Below are positions 27,321 to 35,673 of a stretch of DNA of 64,000 nt, piece by piece. The position numbers and the translations under genes were made by a program. Numbering within the stretch: position 1 is the stretch's first letter; every line of letters begins with the position of its first letter. The DNA is from Eubacterium sp. (lineage in GTDB: Bacteria > Bacillota > Clostridia > Oscillospirales > Acutalibacteraceae), in assembly GCA_015655975.1 (NCBI GenBank), contig DVEP01000020.1, positions 62,001 through 126,000 of the forward strand. The letters are read 5' to 3'. The notes beneath the pieces were generated by a model, which worked only from the letters and a program-made list of their open reading frames with translations, did no database searches and was not told the origin of the DNA.

Positions 27321-27928
27321 TAAAAATCTTCCCTATTAATTTTTGACACTGAAAGCGCTTTTGAAACTGCGCCTGCAAGAATACAGCAAGCCGGCATCTC
27401 AAGTGCGCCGTTTATGCCCACAAAAGCAACGACAAACGCCCCTATTCCCAAGCCCTGAGAGTTCATTGACTGAATAAAGTCTGTCTGCCAGAAACAAAGC
27501 ATCAGCATTGACATAAAAAACAAAGTATTAAAAAGCGCGGTCAAAAGACCTGTAGCAAAATAGCTGACTGTTTTTGTCTTGTCTATTTTCATTGCGCCTT
27601 TAAACACAAGTCCCGAAAGCCAGCCGACAAGCAAACGAGTCGGTACGCAAACAAGAAATGTGAGAAACGGGTTGATGCCGAGCAGTGCTGCGCCGAATGC
27701 ACTCATTCCGAAAACGCACTGCAAAAACGAAGTTATACCGAATACAAGTCCTAAAACGGCTCCTGCTGTCGGTCCCATAACCATTGCTCCGATTGCCACC
27801 GGCACTGTAATGAGGCTGATTTCAAGCCCTGCGGTTTTAATGTAGCCAAGTCCCGTAAATGCCATTACAATAATAATGGCAATGAGAATTCCGAGTTGGG
27901 TCATTCTCAAAATCTTTTTGTTTTTCAT
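27320..27928 (-). CDS. panT: ECF transporter S component, probably pantothenate (PanT)
   Basis: A 202-aa membrane protein with five to six helices and an N-terminal basic KNKKILRMTQLGILIAIIIVM, the S-component anchor region. The following segments (VPVAIGAMVMGPTAGAVLGLVFGITSF and FLVCVPTRLLVGWLSGLVF) fit the ECF substrate-binding fold. Substrate is inferred from tight coupling to coaX, a pantothenate kinase; the sequence alone does not prove it. The shared EcfA/EcfT energy module is not in the window. Confidence 0.8.
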   Translation of the reverse strand: MKNKKILRMTQLGILIAIIIVMAFTGLGYIKTAGLEISLITVPVAIGAMVMGPTAGAVLGLVFGITSFLQCVFGMSAFGAALLGINPFLTFLVCVPTRLLVGWLSGLVFKGAMKIDKTKTVSYFATGLLTALFNTLFFMSMLMLCFWQTDFIQSMNSQGLGIGAFVVAFVGINGALEMPACCILAGAVSKALSVSKINREDF

Positions 27929-27999
27929 ATTAAATTTTCCTTTCTGCTGCTGTTCCTTAATGTCAAAAACAAGTTTGACGGCGGATACAACGCAACATA

Positions 28000-28028
28000 A
28001 TTATACAATGTATATTCAAAAAAGTAAA
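28000..28028 (-). promoter_or_regulatory. Candidate sigma-A promoter of panT-coaX-DUF1015
   Basis: TTTACT (28023-28028), 17-bp spacer, TATAAT (28000-28005). The leader that follows can form a small GTCAAA/TTTGAC hairpin. Confidence 0.6.
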
Positions 28029-28070
28029 GAAAAATGTCCGTATCAAGCCAAATTCGACCGACACGGACAT
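28028..28070 (-). terminator. Terminator of mntP
   Basis: ATGTCCGT pairs with ACGGACAT (28034-28041 with 28063-28070) around a 21-nt loop; read in reverse it is followed by TTTTCTTT. Confidence 0.7.
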
Positions 28071-28077
28071 AAAAAAA

Positions 28078-28647
28078 TCAAAAATTCAAAACACCCAAAT
28101 GTTCAAGCAAAATTTTGAGTCCGATTAAAATAAGTATCAGACCGCCTGCAAACTCTGCCTTTGATTTATACTTAACACCGAAAACATTGCCTATTTTTAC
28201 GCCGACAACAGACAAAACAAACGTAACAACACCGATTATCAAAACTGCAAGGTAAACATTTATGCCCGGAATTATTCCGAATGTAATACCTACTGCAAGC
28301 GCGTCTATACTCGTTGCAACCGCAAGCAAAAACATTGTTTTAAACGCAAGAGAATCGTCTGTTTTTTCTTCCTCTTTCGACAACGCTTCTTTAACCATAT
28401 TTGCGCCGATTAAAACGAGAAGTGCAAACGCAACCCAATGGTCAACATTTTCTATATACTTTTTGAAATTCTTTCCGAGAAAATATCCTGCAAGAGGCAT
28501 TAGTCCCTGAAACCCTCCGAACCAAAGACCGACTATACAGGAATTTTTAAAATTAATTTTTTTCAACGCAAGCCCTTTACAAATAGACACCGCAAAAGCG
28601 TCCATTGCCAAACCGAGCGCTATTAAAATCAGTTCTGTAAAATTCAT
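28078..28647 (-). CDS. mntP: Manganese efflux pump MntP
   Basis: Exports excess Mn(II). The 189-aa, six-helix DUF204 protein has the paired Asp motifs of the two homologous halves: LGLAMDAFAVSICKGLAL in helix 1 and LAVATSIDALAVGITFG in helix 4, with LWFGGFQGLMPLAGY between. No known Mn riboswitch is seen in its leader. Confidence 0.93.
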   Translation of the reverse strand: MNFTELILIALGLAMDAFAVSICKGLALKKINFKNSCIVGLWFGGFQGLMPLAGYFLGKNFKKYIENVDHWVAFALLVLIGANMVKEALSKEEEKTDDSLAFKTMFLLAVATSIDALAVGITFGIIPGINVYLAVLIIGVVTFVLSVVGVKIGNVFGVKYKSKAEFAGGLILILIGLKILLEHLGVLNF

Positions 28648-28686
28648 AACTTCACCTTTATTTTTTACAATTTTCGCAAAATGAAT

Positions 28687-28712
28687 TGCCGATATGCTTT
28701 CCCATATCGGCA
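28687..28712 (-). promoter_or_regulatory. Strong hairpin in the mntP leader
   Basis: Perfect 10-bp stem TGCCGATATG / CATATCGGCA with a 6-nt loop, lying downstream of a candidate mntP promoter and about 40 nt before the start. It is followed only by a weak ATTCATTTT, so it could be a poor terminator of gtrA read-through or a leader element. Confidence 0.55.
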
Positions 28713-28731
28713 GTTCACTAAAGTATTTATA

Positions 28732-28760
28732 ATATTATCACAAAATAATCATATTAACAA
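28732..28760 (-). promoter_or_regulatory. Candidate promoter of mntP
   Basis: TTGTTA (28755-28760), 17-bp spacer, TAATAT (28732-28737), just after the gtrA stop. Confidence 0.5.
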
Positions 28761-28763
28761 CAA

Positions 28764-29345
28764 TTATTTTGCTTGTTTTTCTTTTTCGGCTTCTTGTTCT
28801 GCAATTTCAGCTGCTTTTTCTGCTTCTATTGTAGATTTTTTCTTTCTATGAATTATAAATCTGTTACAAGGATATGTCCAAAGTCCCGGAATAGCCATAC
28901 CTATCAATTTAGAAACTATTGTTCCCAAAACATTCAAGTCTTTTTGTGCAAAAAACTCTGTTACCGTACCTTCGCAAAACGGCCCTATAACAAAAGAGTT
29001 CATCGCTATTGTAAACACTACCATTATGACATACAAGAATGTGCTTAATGCAACATTTGCATCTGCCTTAAACGATACTTTTCTGTTCAAAACAAAAGCA
29101 ATTCCATAGCCGATTGTTGTTGAAATCAAATATGAATAAAAGGTACACTTATCATTTCCGAAAGTTGCAAAAATTCCCGTAACAGGTTCTCCCGCCAAAC
29201 TTTTAAATACGAGATTTATAAGCAACACATGAACGATAAGTTCTACTATATTTGACAATCCGCCTGAAACACACCACATTACAAATTTATAAAGTTCCTT
29301 ATGCTTTTTTTCAAAATTACTTAAAAAATTGTTTTTTTCAGCCAT
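28764..29345 (-). CDS. GtrA family membrane protein
   Basis: A 193-aa protein with four predicted helices; the family is linked to flipping or presenting lipid-linked sugars for wall or teichoic acid glycosylation. The first helix region reads FVMWCVSGGLSNIVELIVHVLLI, followed by STTIGYGIAFVLNRKVSFKA, the GtrA signature, and a last segment IPGLWTYPCNRFIIHRKK. The C-terminal 30 residues are a Glu/Ala/Lys coiled helix. It follows the phosphoesterase gene by 15 bp. Confidence 0.88.
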   Translation of the reverse strand: MAEKNNFLSNFEKKHKELYKFVMWCVSGGLSNIVELIVHVLLINLVFKSLAGEPVTGIFATFGNDKCTFYSYLISTTIGYGIAFVLNRKVSFKADANVALSTFLYVIMVVFTIAMNSFVIGPFCEGTVTEFFAQKDLNVLGTIVSKLIGMAIPGLWTYPCNRFIIHRKKKSTIEAEKAAEIAEQEAEKEKQAK

Positions 29346-29360
29346 TTTTACTTCCTCCGT

Positions 29361-30482
29361 TTAAAACAGGTTTATCATAAGAACAATTATTAAAACTATA
29401 ACGGCAACAATGCCTAAGAGATGCAAAATCATAGGAATTGCAGCGTCAACAGTTTCGGGAAGTTGTCTTTGTATCCAATCTGTTACAGGTTTGCTTACTT
29501 TCTTGCCGACCAAATCTTTGAAAATCGCCGTTCTTGTTTCATATTTTCGAGGGTTATTTTCATCTATTTCAAAAATTCTGACTCCGCGATAAACGCCGTT
29601 GCCGTAAACATTAAAACCGCTTGATTGAGTAAATCCGAGATCCATACCCTTATAATTTCCGACAAAACTGTTTTTATGGTCGTGTCCTACATACACACCG
29701 AGAACATCGCCTTTTTCATTGAGAACATCGAACTCGCCTGTATTAATATCGGGAATTGACGGTGCTTCAACGAAAAAGTCGCCTTTTTTACAAGTATCTC
29801 CGAGAACATACCACTCATTTTTATGAGTTCTGAAAGTTCTGACTGCACCTTTTGTACCGCGCTTTACTCTTTTTAAAACATTGTAAAACTCGGGCATGGG
29901 AATATGCTGAAACACGAGCGACGGAACATAGTCGCCGTTTTTCTCTTTCAAACTTTCTCTTTTATTTTTATACCAATTCAGTATTTTTTCATCTACAGGC
30001 TCGTATCCGCCGCCTTTTTTATCCGTACCTGAATCTATCAAATAAACGGCAAAAGCGGTTTTGTCCGAATCGGACGCTTTAATCTCTATACAACTTGTTC
30101 CTCCGCCGTCTATACCTTCTGCCTGTTCACCGACGCAACAGCCTATTTTCTTGTAAATACCGTTCAACTGCTCTGCGTTTGAAATGCCTACCTGTCTGTC
30201 GTGGTTGCCGAAAGTTACACAAAACGGAATATTTCTTTTTGTAACAGGTTCAAGCAAAGTTCTGATTGTTTTTGCAACAGCGTTTTCAAGTTCTTTGCCC
30301 TTTCCTTTATATGTAACACCGTAGCCTTTGATTTGGTCGCCCGTATAAACAACCAAATCGGGTTTTTCTTTTTCCACCGCCGAGTCAATGAGTGCAACGG
30401 TATCGGGCGAAACCGACGGAATTTCCTGCATATCGGTTATTTGCATTATCTTAAACTTTTTGTCTTTTTTAAACTTCAACAT
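29361..30482 (-). CDS. Calcineurin-like metallophosphoesterase with C-terminal membrane anchor
   Basis: 373 aa. The dimetal site is complete: DMQE near residue 17 (in place of the usual DxH), VVYTGDQIKG, VTFGNHDRQ, FQHIPMPEF and VYVGHDHKN. A hydrophobic helix (MILHLLGIVAVIVLIIVLMI) ends the protein, so it is tethered by its C-terminus with the catalytic part on the cytoplasmic side or outside depending on orientation. The substrate is unknown; UppP and GtrA neighbours suggest lipid-phosphate or envelope chemistry. The first ligand motif being DMQ rather than DxH is a small oddity. Confidence 0.85.
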   Translation of the reverse strand: MLKFKKDKKFKIMQITDMQEIPSVSPDTVALIDSAVEKEKPDLVVYTGDQIKGYGVTYKGKGKELENAVAKTIRTLLEPVTKRNIPFCVTFGNHDRQVGISNAEQLNGIYKKIGCCVGEQAEGIDGGGTSCIEIKASDSDKTAFAVYLIDSGTDKKGGGYEPVDEKILNWYKNKRESLKEKNGDYVPSLVFQHIPMPEFYNVLKRVKRGTKGAVRTFRTHKNEWYVLGDTCKKGDFFVEAPSIPDINTGEFDVLNEKGDVLGVYVGHDHKNSFVGNYKGMDLGFTQSSGFNVYGNGVYRGVRIFEIDENNPRKYETRTAIFKDLVGKKVSKPVTDWIQRQLPETVDAAIPMILHLLGIVAVIVLIIVLMINLF

Positions 30483-30520
30483 ACTTTTATTTCTCCTCTA
30501 ATCTGCTTTGCCTACAAAAA

Positions 30521-31357
30521 CTAAGCAATAACATTAAAATAAAGAATTACAAGCGCACCGAGAACTATTCTGTACCAACCGAAAACAGTAAAATCGTGCT
30601 TTTTGATATATCCGACCAAAAATTTAATGGCAAGAATTGAAACAACAAACGCAACCGCCATACCTATCAAAAGAATTGCAACTTCTTCGGCAGTATAGTT
30701 AAATCCAAATTTCAGTAATTTGAGCGCACTTGCGCCAACCATTACGGGAACTGCAAGGTAAAATGTATATTCTGCCGCAACCTGTCTCGAAATGCCTATC
30801 ATCAAAGCGCCCAAAATAGTCGCACCGCTTCTTGATGTACCCGGGAAAACAGCGGCAATCAGTTGAAACAAACCTATTATAAACGCAGACTTATACGAAA
30901 GTTCGGCAATGGAACTGACGCCTGAACTTTTGCCCTTATTTAACTTTTCAATAACTATAAAAGCAATACCGAAAACGATGAGTGTAACAGAAATTGTCTG
31001 CCAATTATAAAACAGTTCATCTATTTTATCGTCAAAAAAAACGCCGACTATCGCTGCCGGGACGCATGAAACAATTATCTTGCCCCACATAGACATTGTA
31101 TCTTTTTTTACATACAACTTTTTTGTATCCTGTTTCAAACCGAACGGCAAAAGTTGATTGAAATATAAAACAACAACAGCCATTATTGCGCCGAGTTGAA
31201 TTACTACAAAGAACATTTCTTTGAACGCATCGGAAACATTTAACTTGATAAATTCATCTACAAGAATCATATGACCCGTAGAACTGATAGGCAGCCATTC
31301 ACTGATTCCCTCTACAATGCCGAGAAAAATCGCTTTTAAAATTTCTACAAAATCCAT
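30521..31357 (-). CDS. uppP: Undecaprenyl-diphosphate phosphatase
   Basis: Recycles the lipid carrier of cell-wall synthesis and gives bacitracin resistance. The 278-aa polytopic protein has the first active-site motif GIVEGISEWLPISSTGHMIL and the second PGTSRSGATILG, both complete. The ATG at 31357 is used; the TTG nine bases earlier has no separate ribosome site. First gene of uppP-phosphoesterase-gtrA. Confidence 0.95.
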   Translation of the reverse strand: MDFVEILKAIFLGIVEGISEWLPISSTGHMILVDEFIKLNVSDAFKEMFFVVIQLGAIMAVVVLYFNQLLPFGLKQDTKKLYVKKDTMSMWGKIIVSCVPAAIVGVFFDDKIDELFYNWQTISVTLIVFGIAFIVIEKLNKGKSSGVSSIAELSYKSAFIIGLFQLIAAVFPGTSRSGATILGALMIGISRQVAAEYTFYLAVPVMVGASALKLLKFGFNYTAEEVAILLIGMAVAFVVSILAIKFLVGYIKKHDFTVFGWYRIVLGALVILYFNVIA

Positions 31358-31401
31358 AAAATCCAACTTTCTTTAAATATATAGAACTACATACAATGTA
31401 A

Positions 31402-31431
31402 AGTATATCACACTGTAAAATTCAAAGTAAA
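31402..31431 (-). promoter_or_regulatory. Candidate promoter of uppP
   Basis: TTTACT (31426-31431), 18-bp spacer, TATACT (31402-31407), about 45 bp before the start. Confidence 0.5.
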
Positions 31432-31540
31432 CAACAAATTCAATGTTTTATATAGAATTATGAAAAATTTTACTTATCAATTACAAAATAGAAGTAAATT
31501 AACTGATTTATTACATTTTTTTATCCTGTAAATATTTCTG

Positions 31541-31566
31541 ATAGCCTTTAAGGGCTATTTTTTTTC
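31541..31566 (+). terminator. Terminator-like hairpin ahead of the phage operon
   Basis: ATAGCC pairs with GGCTAT (31541-31546 with 31553-31558), 6-nt loop, followed by a run of about seven T. It points toward the phage genes and lies 47 bp before the first start codon. A second weaker pairing (GCCC...GGGC) follows. Confidence 0.65.
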
Positions 31567-31612
31567 GTTTTCGCCCGACCTTATGTAAGGGCTTTTACAA
31601 AAAGGAGGAAAT

Positions 31613-31945
31613 ATGGCAAGAAAGAAAAAAAGCACAAAAGAAGAAGTATGCGACGGTTTAAAGCGCTTGGCTTTCGGTGATGTTACAGACGCGGTTACTC
31701 TTCTTTTTGCAGACGACAACATCAGCAATGAAAAAATCAAATCTTTAGACTTATTTTGCATCAGCGAAATTAAAAAAGCACGGGCAGGTGCAATGGAAAT
31801 TAAATTTTTCGACAGGCAAAAGGCTCTTGAAAAACTTTTTGAACTATCATCTAAAGAAAGCAACGAAACCATGAGTTTTTACGCTGCTCTTGAAGAAAGC
31901 GCCAAATCGGCAAACAATCTTTTTGGAGATGAAAAAAATGAGTAA
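31613..31945 (+). CDS. Phage terminase small subunit-like
   Basis: 110 aa. The C-terminal half (GAMEIKFFDRQKALEKLFEL) matches the conserved end of PBSX XtmA-type small terminases. The N-terminal DNA-binding part is shorter and more diverged (STKEEVCDGLKRLAFGDVTDAV). These proteins recognise the packaging site and recruit the large subunit. It has a strong AAAGGAGGAAAT ribosome site and overlaps the large-subunit gene by 8 bp. Confidence 0.75.
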   Translation: MARKKKSTKEEVCDGLKRLAFGDVTDAVTLLFADDNISNEKIKSLDLFCISEIKKARAGAMEIKFFDRQKALEKLFELSSKESNETMSFYAALEESAKSANNLFGDEKNE

Positions 31946-33203
31946 CTCCTTCAAAGCCTTTTCCAAAAAACAACTTGCCGTGCTTACATGGTGGTGCAGC
32001 GAAAGCAAAATGAAGACAAGAAACGGAATCATCTGCGACGGTGCGGTGAGAAGCGGTAAAACGCTTTGTATGAGCATTTCTTTCATAGGCTGGGCATTCT
32101 ATTATTTTTCCGACACCTCTTTTGCAATGTGCGGAAAAACAATTTCATCGCTCAGGCGCAATGTTATTACACCGCTCATTTCAAATCTTCAGCAACTCGG
32201 TTTTGACTGCAAAGAAGTGATTAGCAGGAACTATATTGAAATAACAAAAGGCAATATAAAAAACAGATTTTATCTTTTTGGCGGCAAAGATGAATCTTCT
32301 GCCTCTCTTATTCAGGGCATGACTTTAGGCGGTGTACTTTTTGACGAAGTTGCGCTTATGCCACGCTCATTTGTTGAACAAGCTCTTGCAAGATGCTCAC
32401 TGAACGGTTCAAAATTTTGGTTCAACTGCAATCCCGAACATCCTTACCACTGGTTCTATACAGAATGGATTAAAAAGAAAAAAGAAAAAAATATGCTCTA
32501 CATTCATTTTCGTATGGAAGACAACCCCTCCTTGTCAAAACAGATTTTAGCAAGATACAAAAGCCTTTACAGCGGTGCATTTTACGAACGGTTTATTGAC
32601 GGGAAATGGGTGGCGGCCGACGGCCTTGTTTACCCAATGTTCAACGCAGAAAAGCACATAGTAAGCAATGCCGAAAGCAGCGATTTTGAAGAGTTTTATA
32701 TGTCGTGCGACTACGGAACAGTCAACCCTTTTTCACTCGGGTTATGGGGAAAAAGAAACGGCGTATGGTACAGAATTAACGAATACTACCACTCTTCAAG
32801 AGACTGCGGTGTGCAAAAGACAGACGAGGAATACTACGAAAGCTTACGGGAACTTGCAAAAGGCAAAAATATTTCAGCCGTAATAGTTGACCCGAGCGCT
32901 GCAAGTTTCATTGAAACAATCAACAGGCACAATGAATTTACGGTTATCAAAGCAGACAACGATGTAATGAGTGGCATAAACAAAGTTTGTTCTGCACTTA
33001 AGGAAAACAAAATCAAAATTTGTGAATGTTGTGTTGACACAATACGGGAATTTTCAATTTACAGATGGGACAACAGCATTAAAAAAGATGCGCCGAAAAA
33101 AGAAAACGACCACGCTATGGACGATATACGGTACTTTGTAAGTACGGTTGTGTCAAAAAACAACGACGACTTTCTTTTCTCGTTTTCCGTTGAAAGAAAA
33201 TGA
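31938..33203 (+). CDS. xtmB: Phage terminase large subunit, PBSX family
   Basis: The DNA-packaging motor, 421 aa. ATPase domain: Walker A DGAVRSGKT near residue 35, Walker B GVLFDEVALM near 135, then a Ser/Asn coupling motif (FWFNCNPEHPYHWF). RNase H-like nuclease: Asp in MSCDYGTVNPFSLGLWG, Asp in VIVDPSAASF, and the last acidic pair in ENDHAMDDIRYFV. All three nuclease acids and the ATPase motifs are intact, so packaging is possible. The ATG at 31938 (MSNSFKAFSKKQ) is the natural start. Confidence 0.92.
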   Translation: MSNSFKAFSKKQLAVLTWWCSESKMKTRNGIICDGAVRSGKTLCMSISFIGWAFYYFSDTSFAMCGKTISSLRRNVITPLISNLQQLGFDCKEVISRNYIEITKGNIKNRFYLFGGKDESSASLIQGMTLGGVLFDEVALMPRSFVEQALARCSLNGSKFWFNCNPEHPYHWFYTEWIKKKKEKNMLYIHFRMEDNPSLSKQILARYKSLYSGAFYERFIDGKWVAADGLVYPMFNAEKHIVSNAESSDFEEFYMSCDYGTVNPFSLGLWGKRNGVWYRINEYYHSSRDCGVQKTDEEYYESLRELAKGKNISAVIVDPSAASFIETINRHNEFTVIKADNDVMSGINKVCSALKENKIKICECCVDTIREFSIYRWDNSIKKDAPKKENDHAMDDIRYFVSTVVSKNNDDFLFSFSVERK

Positions 33204-33228
33204 CACCTATAACAAAGGAGGAGAAAAC

Positions 33229-34368
33229 TTGAAACTAAAAATGCCGCGCAAAAAAAGAGAAACTACAGGAGTAACTTCGGTACAGACAGGCAGTTGCAGC
33301 AACCACCCGTTTTGCGAACTGACAAGTTACACTCCGCTCTCCGACTGTTCGTCAAGAATATATAAATCGCTTCGTGAAGCAGTTCCGATTATTGACTCGG
33401 CAATATACAAACTGATGCGACTTACTCTTGACTTCAAACTTGAAACAGGCAACAAAAACCTGGACGAATTTTTGCAAAACTCACTCAACACAATCAATGT
33501 AGGCGGAAACAGACAGGGTATTCACTCGTTTATCGCCACATATTTTGAGCAACTTCTGACATACGGCACTGCGATAGGAGAGATGATTGTTGCAGACGAC
33601 ACTTTAGTTGCGCTGTACAACGGTGAACTCGACTGTATTGAAGCAAAGCCGTCTGAAAACGGACTTGACATTGACTTTTTCAATACATCGTCGGGTACGA
33701 ATATACCTATCACAAACACGCAAAGTATTTTATTTTCCGTTTTAAACCCTCAACCCGGGGAAATTACAGGCACCAGCCTTTTAAAAGGTTTGCCTTTTGT
33801 TTCCGATATACTGATGAAAATATACAACACAATAGGAAACAACTGGGAGCGTGCAGGAAATTTAAGATACGCAGTAACATACAAGCCGTCCAACGACGCA
33901 AGCGACAAAGCGTTTGCAAAAGAAAGAGCTCAGCAAATGGCCGAGCAATGGAAAGACGCCATGCAAAGCAAAGCTGTTAAAGACTTTGTTGCAGTTGGAG
34001 ATGTTTCGATAAAAGTAATAGGCTCAGACAGTCAGATTATGGACAGCGAAATACCTGTCAGACAACTTCTTGAGCAAATTGTTGCAAAAACCGGTCTTGC
34101 GCCTTATATGTTCGGGCTTTCCTGGTCAACAACAGAAAGAATGAGTACGGAGCAGGCAGATATACTTACATCTGAACTCAAAAGTTACAGAAGAACGCTT
34201 ACCCCTGTAATAGACAAAATCGCAAACACCATGCTGTTACTTGAAGGCTATTCGCCTATCGCTCACACAGTATGGAACGATATTACACTTCGTGATGAAA
34301 CAGAACTTGCACGAGCCGAGCTTTACAGAGCACAGGCAGAAAAATTGCGAAAGGAGACTGAAGTTTGA
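33229..34368 (+). CDS. Phage portal protein
   Basis: 379 aa from the TTG at 33229, which is eight bases after AAAGGAGG; the ATG four codons later is too far from it. The portal wing/stem pattern is visible: an N-terminal LREAVPIIDSAIYKLMRL, a central YFEQLLTYGTAIGEMIV and NPQPGEITGTSLLKGL, then a long helical stem and the C-terminal LLEQIVAKTGLAPYMFGLSW with STEQADILTSELKSY, typical of the PBSX/HK97-class portals. The dodecameric portal is the DNA gate and docking site for the neck. Confidence 0.88.
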   Translation: MKLKMPRKKRETTGVTSVQTGSCSNHPFCELTSYTPLSDCSSRIYKSLREAVPIIDSAIYKLMRLTLDFKLETGNKNLDEFLQNSLNTINVGGNRQGIHSFIATYFEQLLTYGTAIGEMIVADDTLVALYNGELDCIEAKPSENGLDIDFFNTSSGTNIPITNTQSILFSVLNPQPGEITGTSLLKGLPFVSDILMKIYNTIGNNWERAGNLRYAVTYKPSNDASDKAFAKERAQQMAEQWKDAMQSKAVKDFVAVGDVSIKVIGSDSQIMDSEIPVRQLLEQIVAKTGLAPYMFGLSWSTTERMSTEQADILTSELKSYRRTLTPVIDKIANTMLLLEGYSPIAHTVWNDITLRDETELARAELYRAQAEKLRKETEV

Positions 34369-35288
34369 ACGAAAATGAAAATGAAATTGAATTGATTAGG
34401 CAGTACACTCAAAAAGAAATATCGCAAGACGACATTTACACATTTAATGTTCAGCTTTGCAACAACGATATTGACAGAGACGGAGAAAGGTTTTCCGTTG
34501 ACACTCTCAAACAACTTGCAGAACTTTTCAAAGGCAAAACAGGAATTTTTGACCACTCAATGAAAGCTGAAAATCAGAAAGCGAGAATTTTTGACGCGTG
34601 GGTTGAAAAATCAGACAACAAAAAGACTGTTGACGGAAAAGATTTTTTTCTGTTGAAAGCAAAGGCCTATATGGTCAAAAGTGATGAAAACAAAAATCTT
34701 ATCAAAGAAATTGAAGCGGGAATAAAAAAAGAGGTTTCCGTATCGTGCAAAACAGAAAAAAGCATTTGTTCAATTTGCGGTGCAGACAGATACAAAACCC
34801 GCTGTGAACACATAAGAGGACGAGTATATAAAAACAAAACCTGTTATTTTACGCTTGAAAACGCAACAGACGCATACGAATGGAGTTTTGTTGCAGTACC
34901 GGCGCAGAGAGAAGCCGGAGTTACAAAAAGTTACGCTCAATGTGAAACAGATTTCAAAAACTTTAAAAACATTTCCGAAGATGAAATCACAATTTCAAAA
35001 GAGGCGGCAAAAAACATTGCCGAAAAAATCGAAAAACTTGAAAAAGAAAACGCTTTTATAAACGAATACAGACAGGAAATATCTAAAGATATTTTAAAAT
35101 ACTTTTCTGCAAATCTGCCTGAAATGAGCAACGAAACAGTTATTTCAATAACAAACATTATGACAACAAAAGAGATGCTGGATTTCAGAAACGCTGTCAA
35201 AAAGAAAAACGCAAAAATTTCGGCAAAATCTCAACTTATGCCTGAAATAAAAAAATCAACAAACAAATATTCACAGTTTAAAATTTAG
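34365..35288 (+). CDS. Prohead serine protease with scaffold-like C-terminus
   Basis: 307 aa; TTG start overlapping the portal stop. The N-terminal protease has DIDRDGERFSVDTL, the active His in GIFDHSM and the active Ser in KKEVSVSC. An inserted Cys/His cluster (CSICGADRYKTRCEH) could bind zinc. Residues 195-307 are Glu/Lys-rich and helical, as expected for a fused scaffold removed on maturation. Its presence means the capsid is of the HK97 maturation type. Confidence 0.87.
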   Translation: MNENENEIELIRQYTQKEISQDDIYTFNVQLCNNDIDRDGERFSVDTLKQLAELFKGKTGIFDHSMKAENQKARIFDAWVEKSDNKKTVDGKDFFLLKAKAYMVKSDENKNLIKEIEAGIKKEVSVSCKTEKSICSICGADRYKTRCEHIRGRVYKNKTCYFTLENATDAYEWSFVAVPAQREAGVTKSYAQCETDFKNFKNISEDEITISKEAAKNIAEKIEKLEKENAFINEYRQEISKDILKYFSANLPEMSNETVISITNIMTTKEMLDFRNAVKKKNAKISAKSQLMPEIKKSTNKYSQFKI

Positions 35289-35299
35289 GAGGAATAAAT

Positions 35300-35641
35300 A
35301 TGGATATTTCATTTAACGGTATTGAAACAAAGGTAATCACATTTTACGGACCGAATGTAAGCGTCGGTGACCTTGTAATAATCACACAAAACTACACTGT
35401 AGAAAAATGTGCCGACGGCGACGAATTTATAGGTATAGTTATTTCTAAACGAGGCGAATATGTCGGTGTACAGACAAGCGGTTACATAGAAATTTCAAGC
35501 ATGGCTTCATCCGTTCCCTACGGCTATGTAACAATGACTTCAACAGGAAGCAACGGTATTCAGAAATCTGATACAGCCGTAAAGGCTCATCTTGTTGTAA
35601 AAAAAGACGCTATGAGAGACATTGTAGGATTTATTCTTTAA
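35300..35641 (+). CDS. Probable capsid decoration or stabilising protein
   Basis: 113 aa, beta-rich, no transmembrane segment (FYGPNVSVGDLVIITQNY, EFIGIVISKRGEYVGVQTSGY, PYGYVTMTSTGSNGIQ). The composition and position between prohead protease and capsid fit the small head-decoration family (DUF2190-like), but no firm motif is visible. AGGAGGAATAAAT precedes the ATG. Confidence 0.65.
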   Translation: MDISFNGIETKVITFYGPNVSVGDLVIITQNYTVEKCADGDEFIGIVISKRGEYVGVQTSGYIEISSMASSVPYGYVTMTSTGSNGIQKSDTAVKAHLVVKKDAMRDIVGFIL

Positions 35642-35673
35642 TTTAAAACAAACGAAAAAGGAGATTTATAATT

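Noticed and set aside
28648..28763. yybP-ykoY manganese riboswitch before mntP
   Set aside because: No conserved purine-rich loops or three-helix layout; only one hairpin is present.
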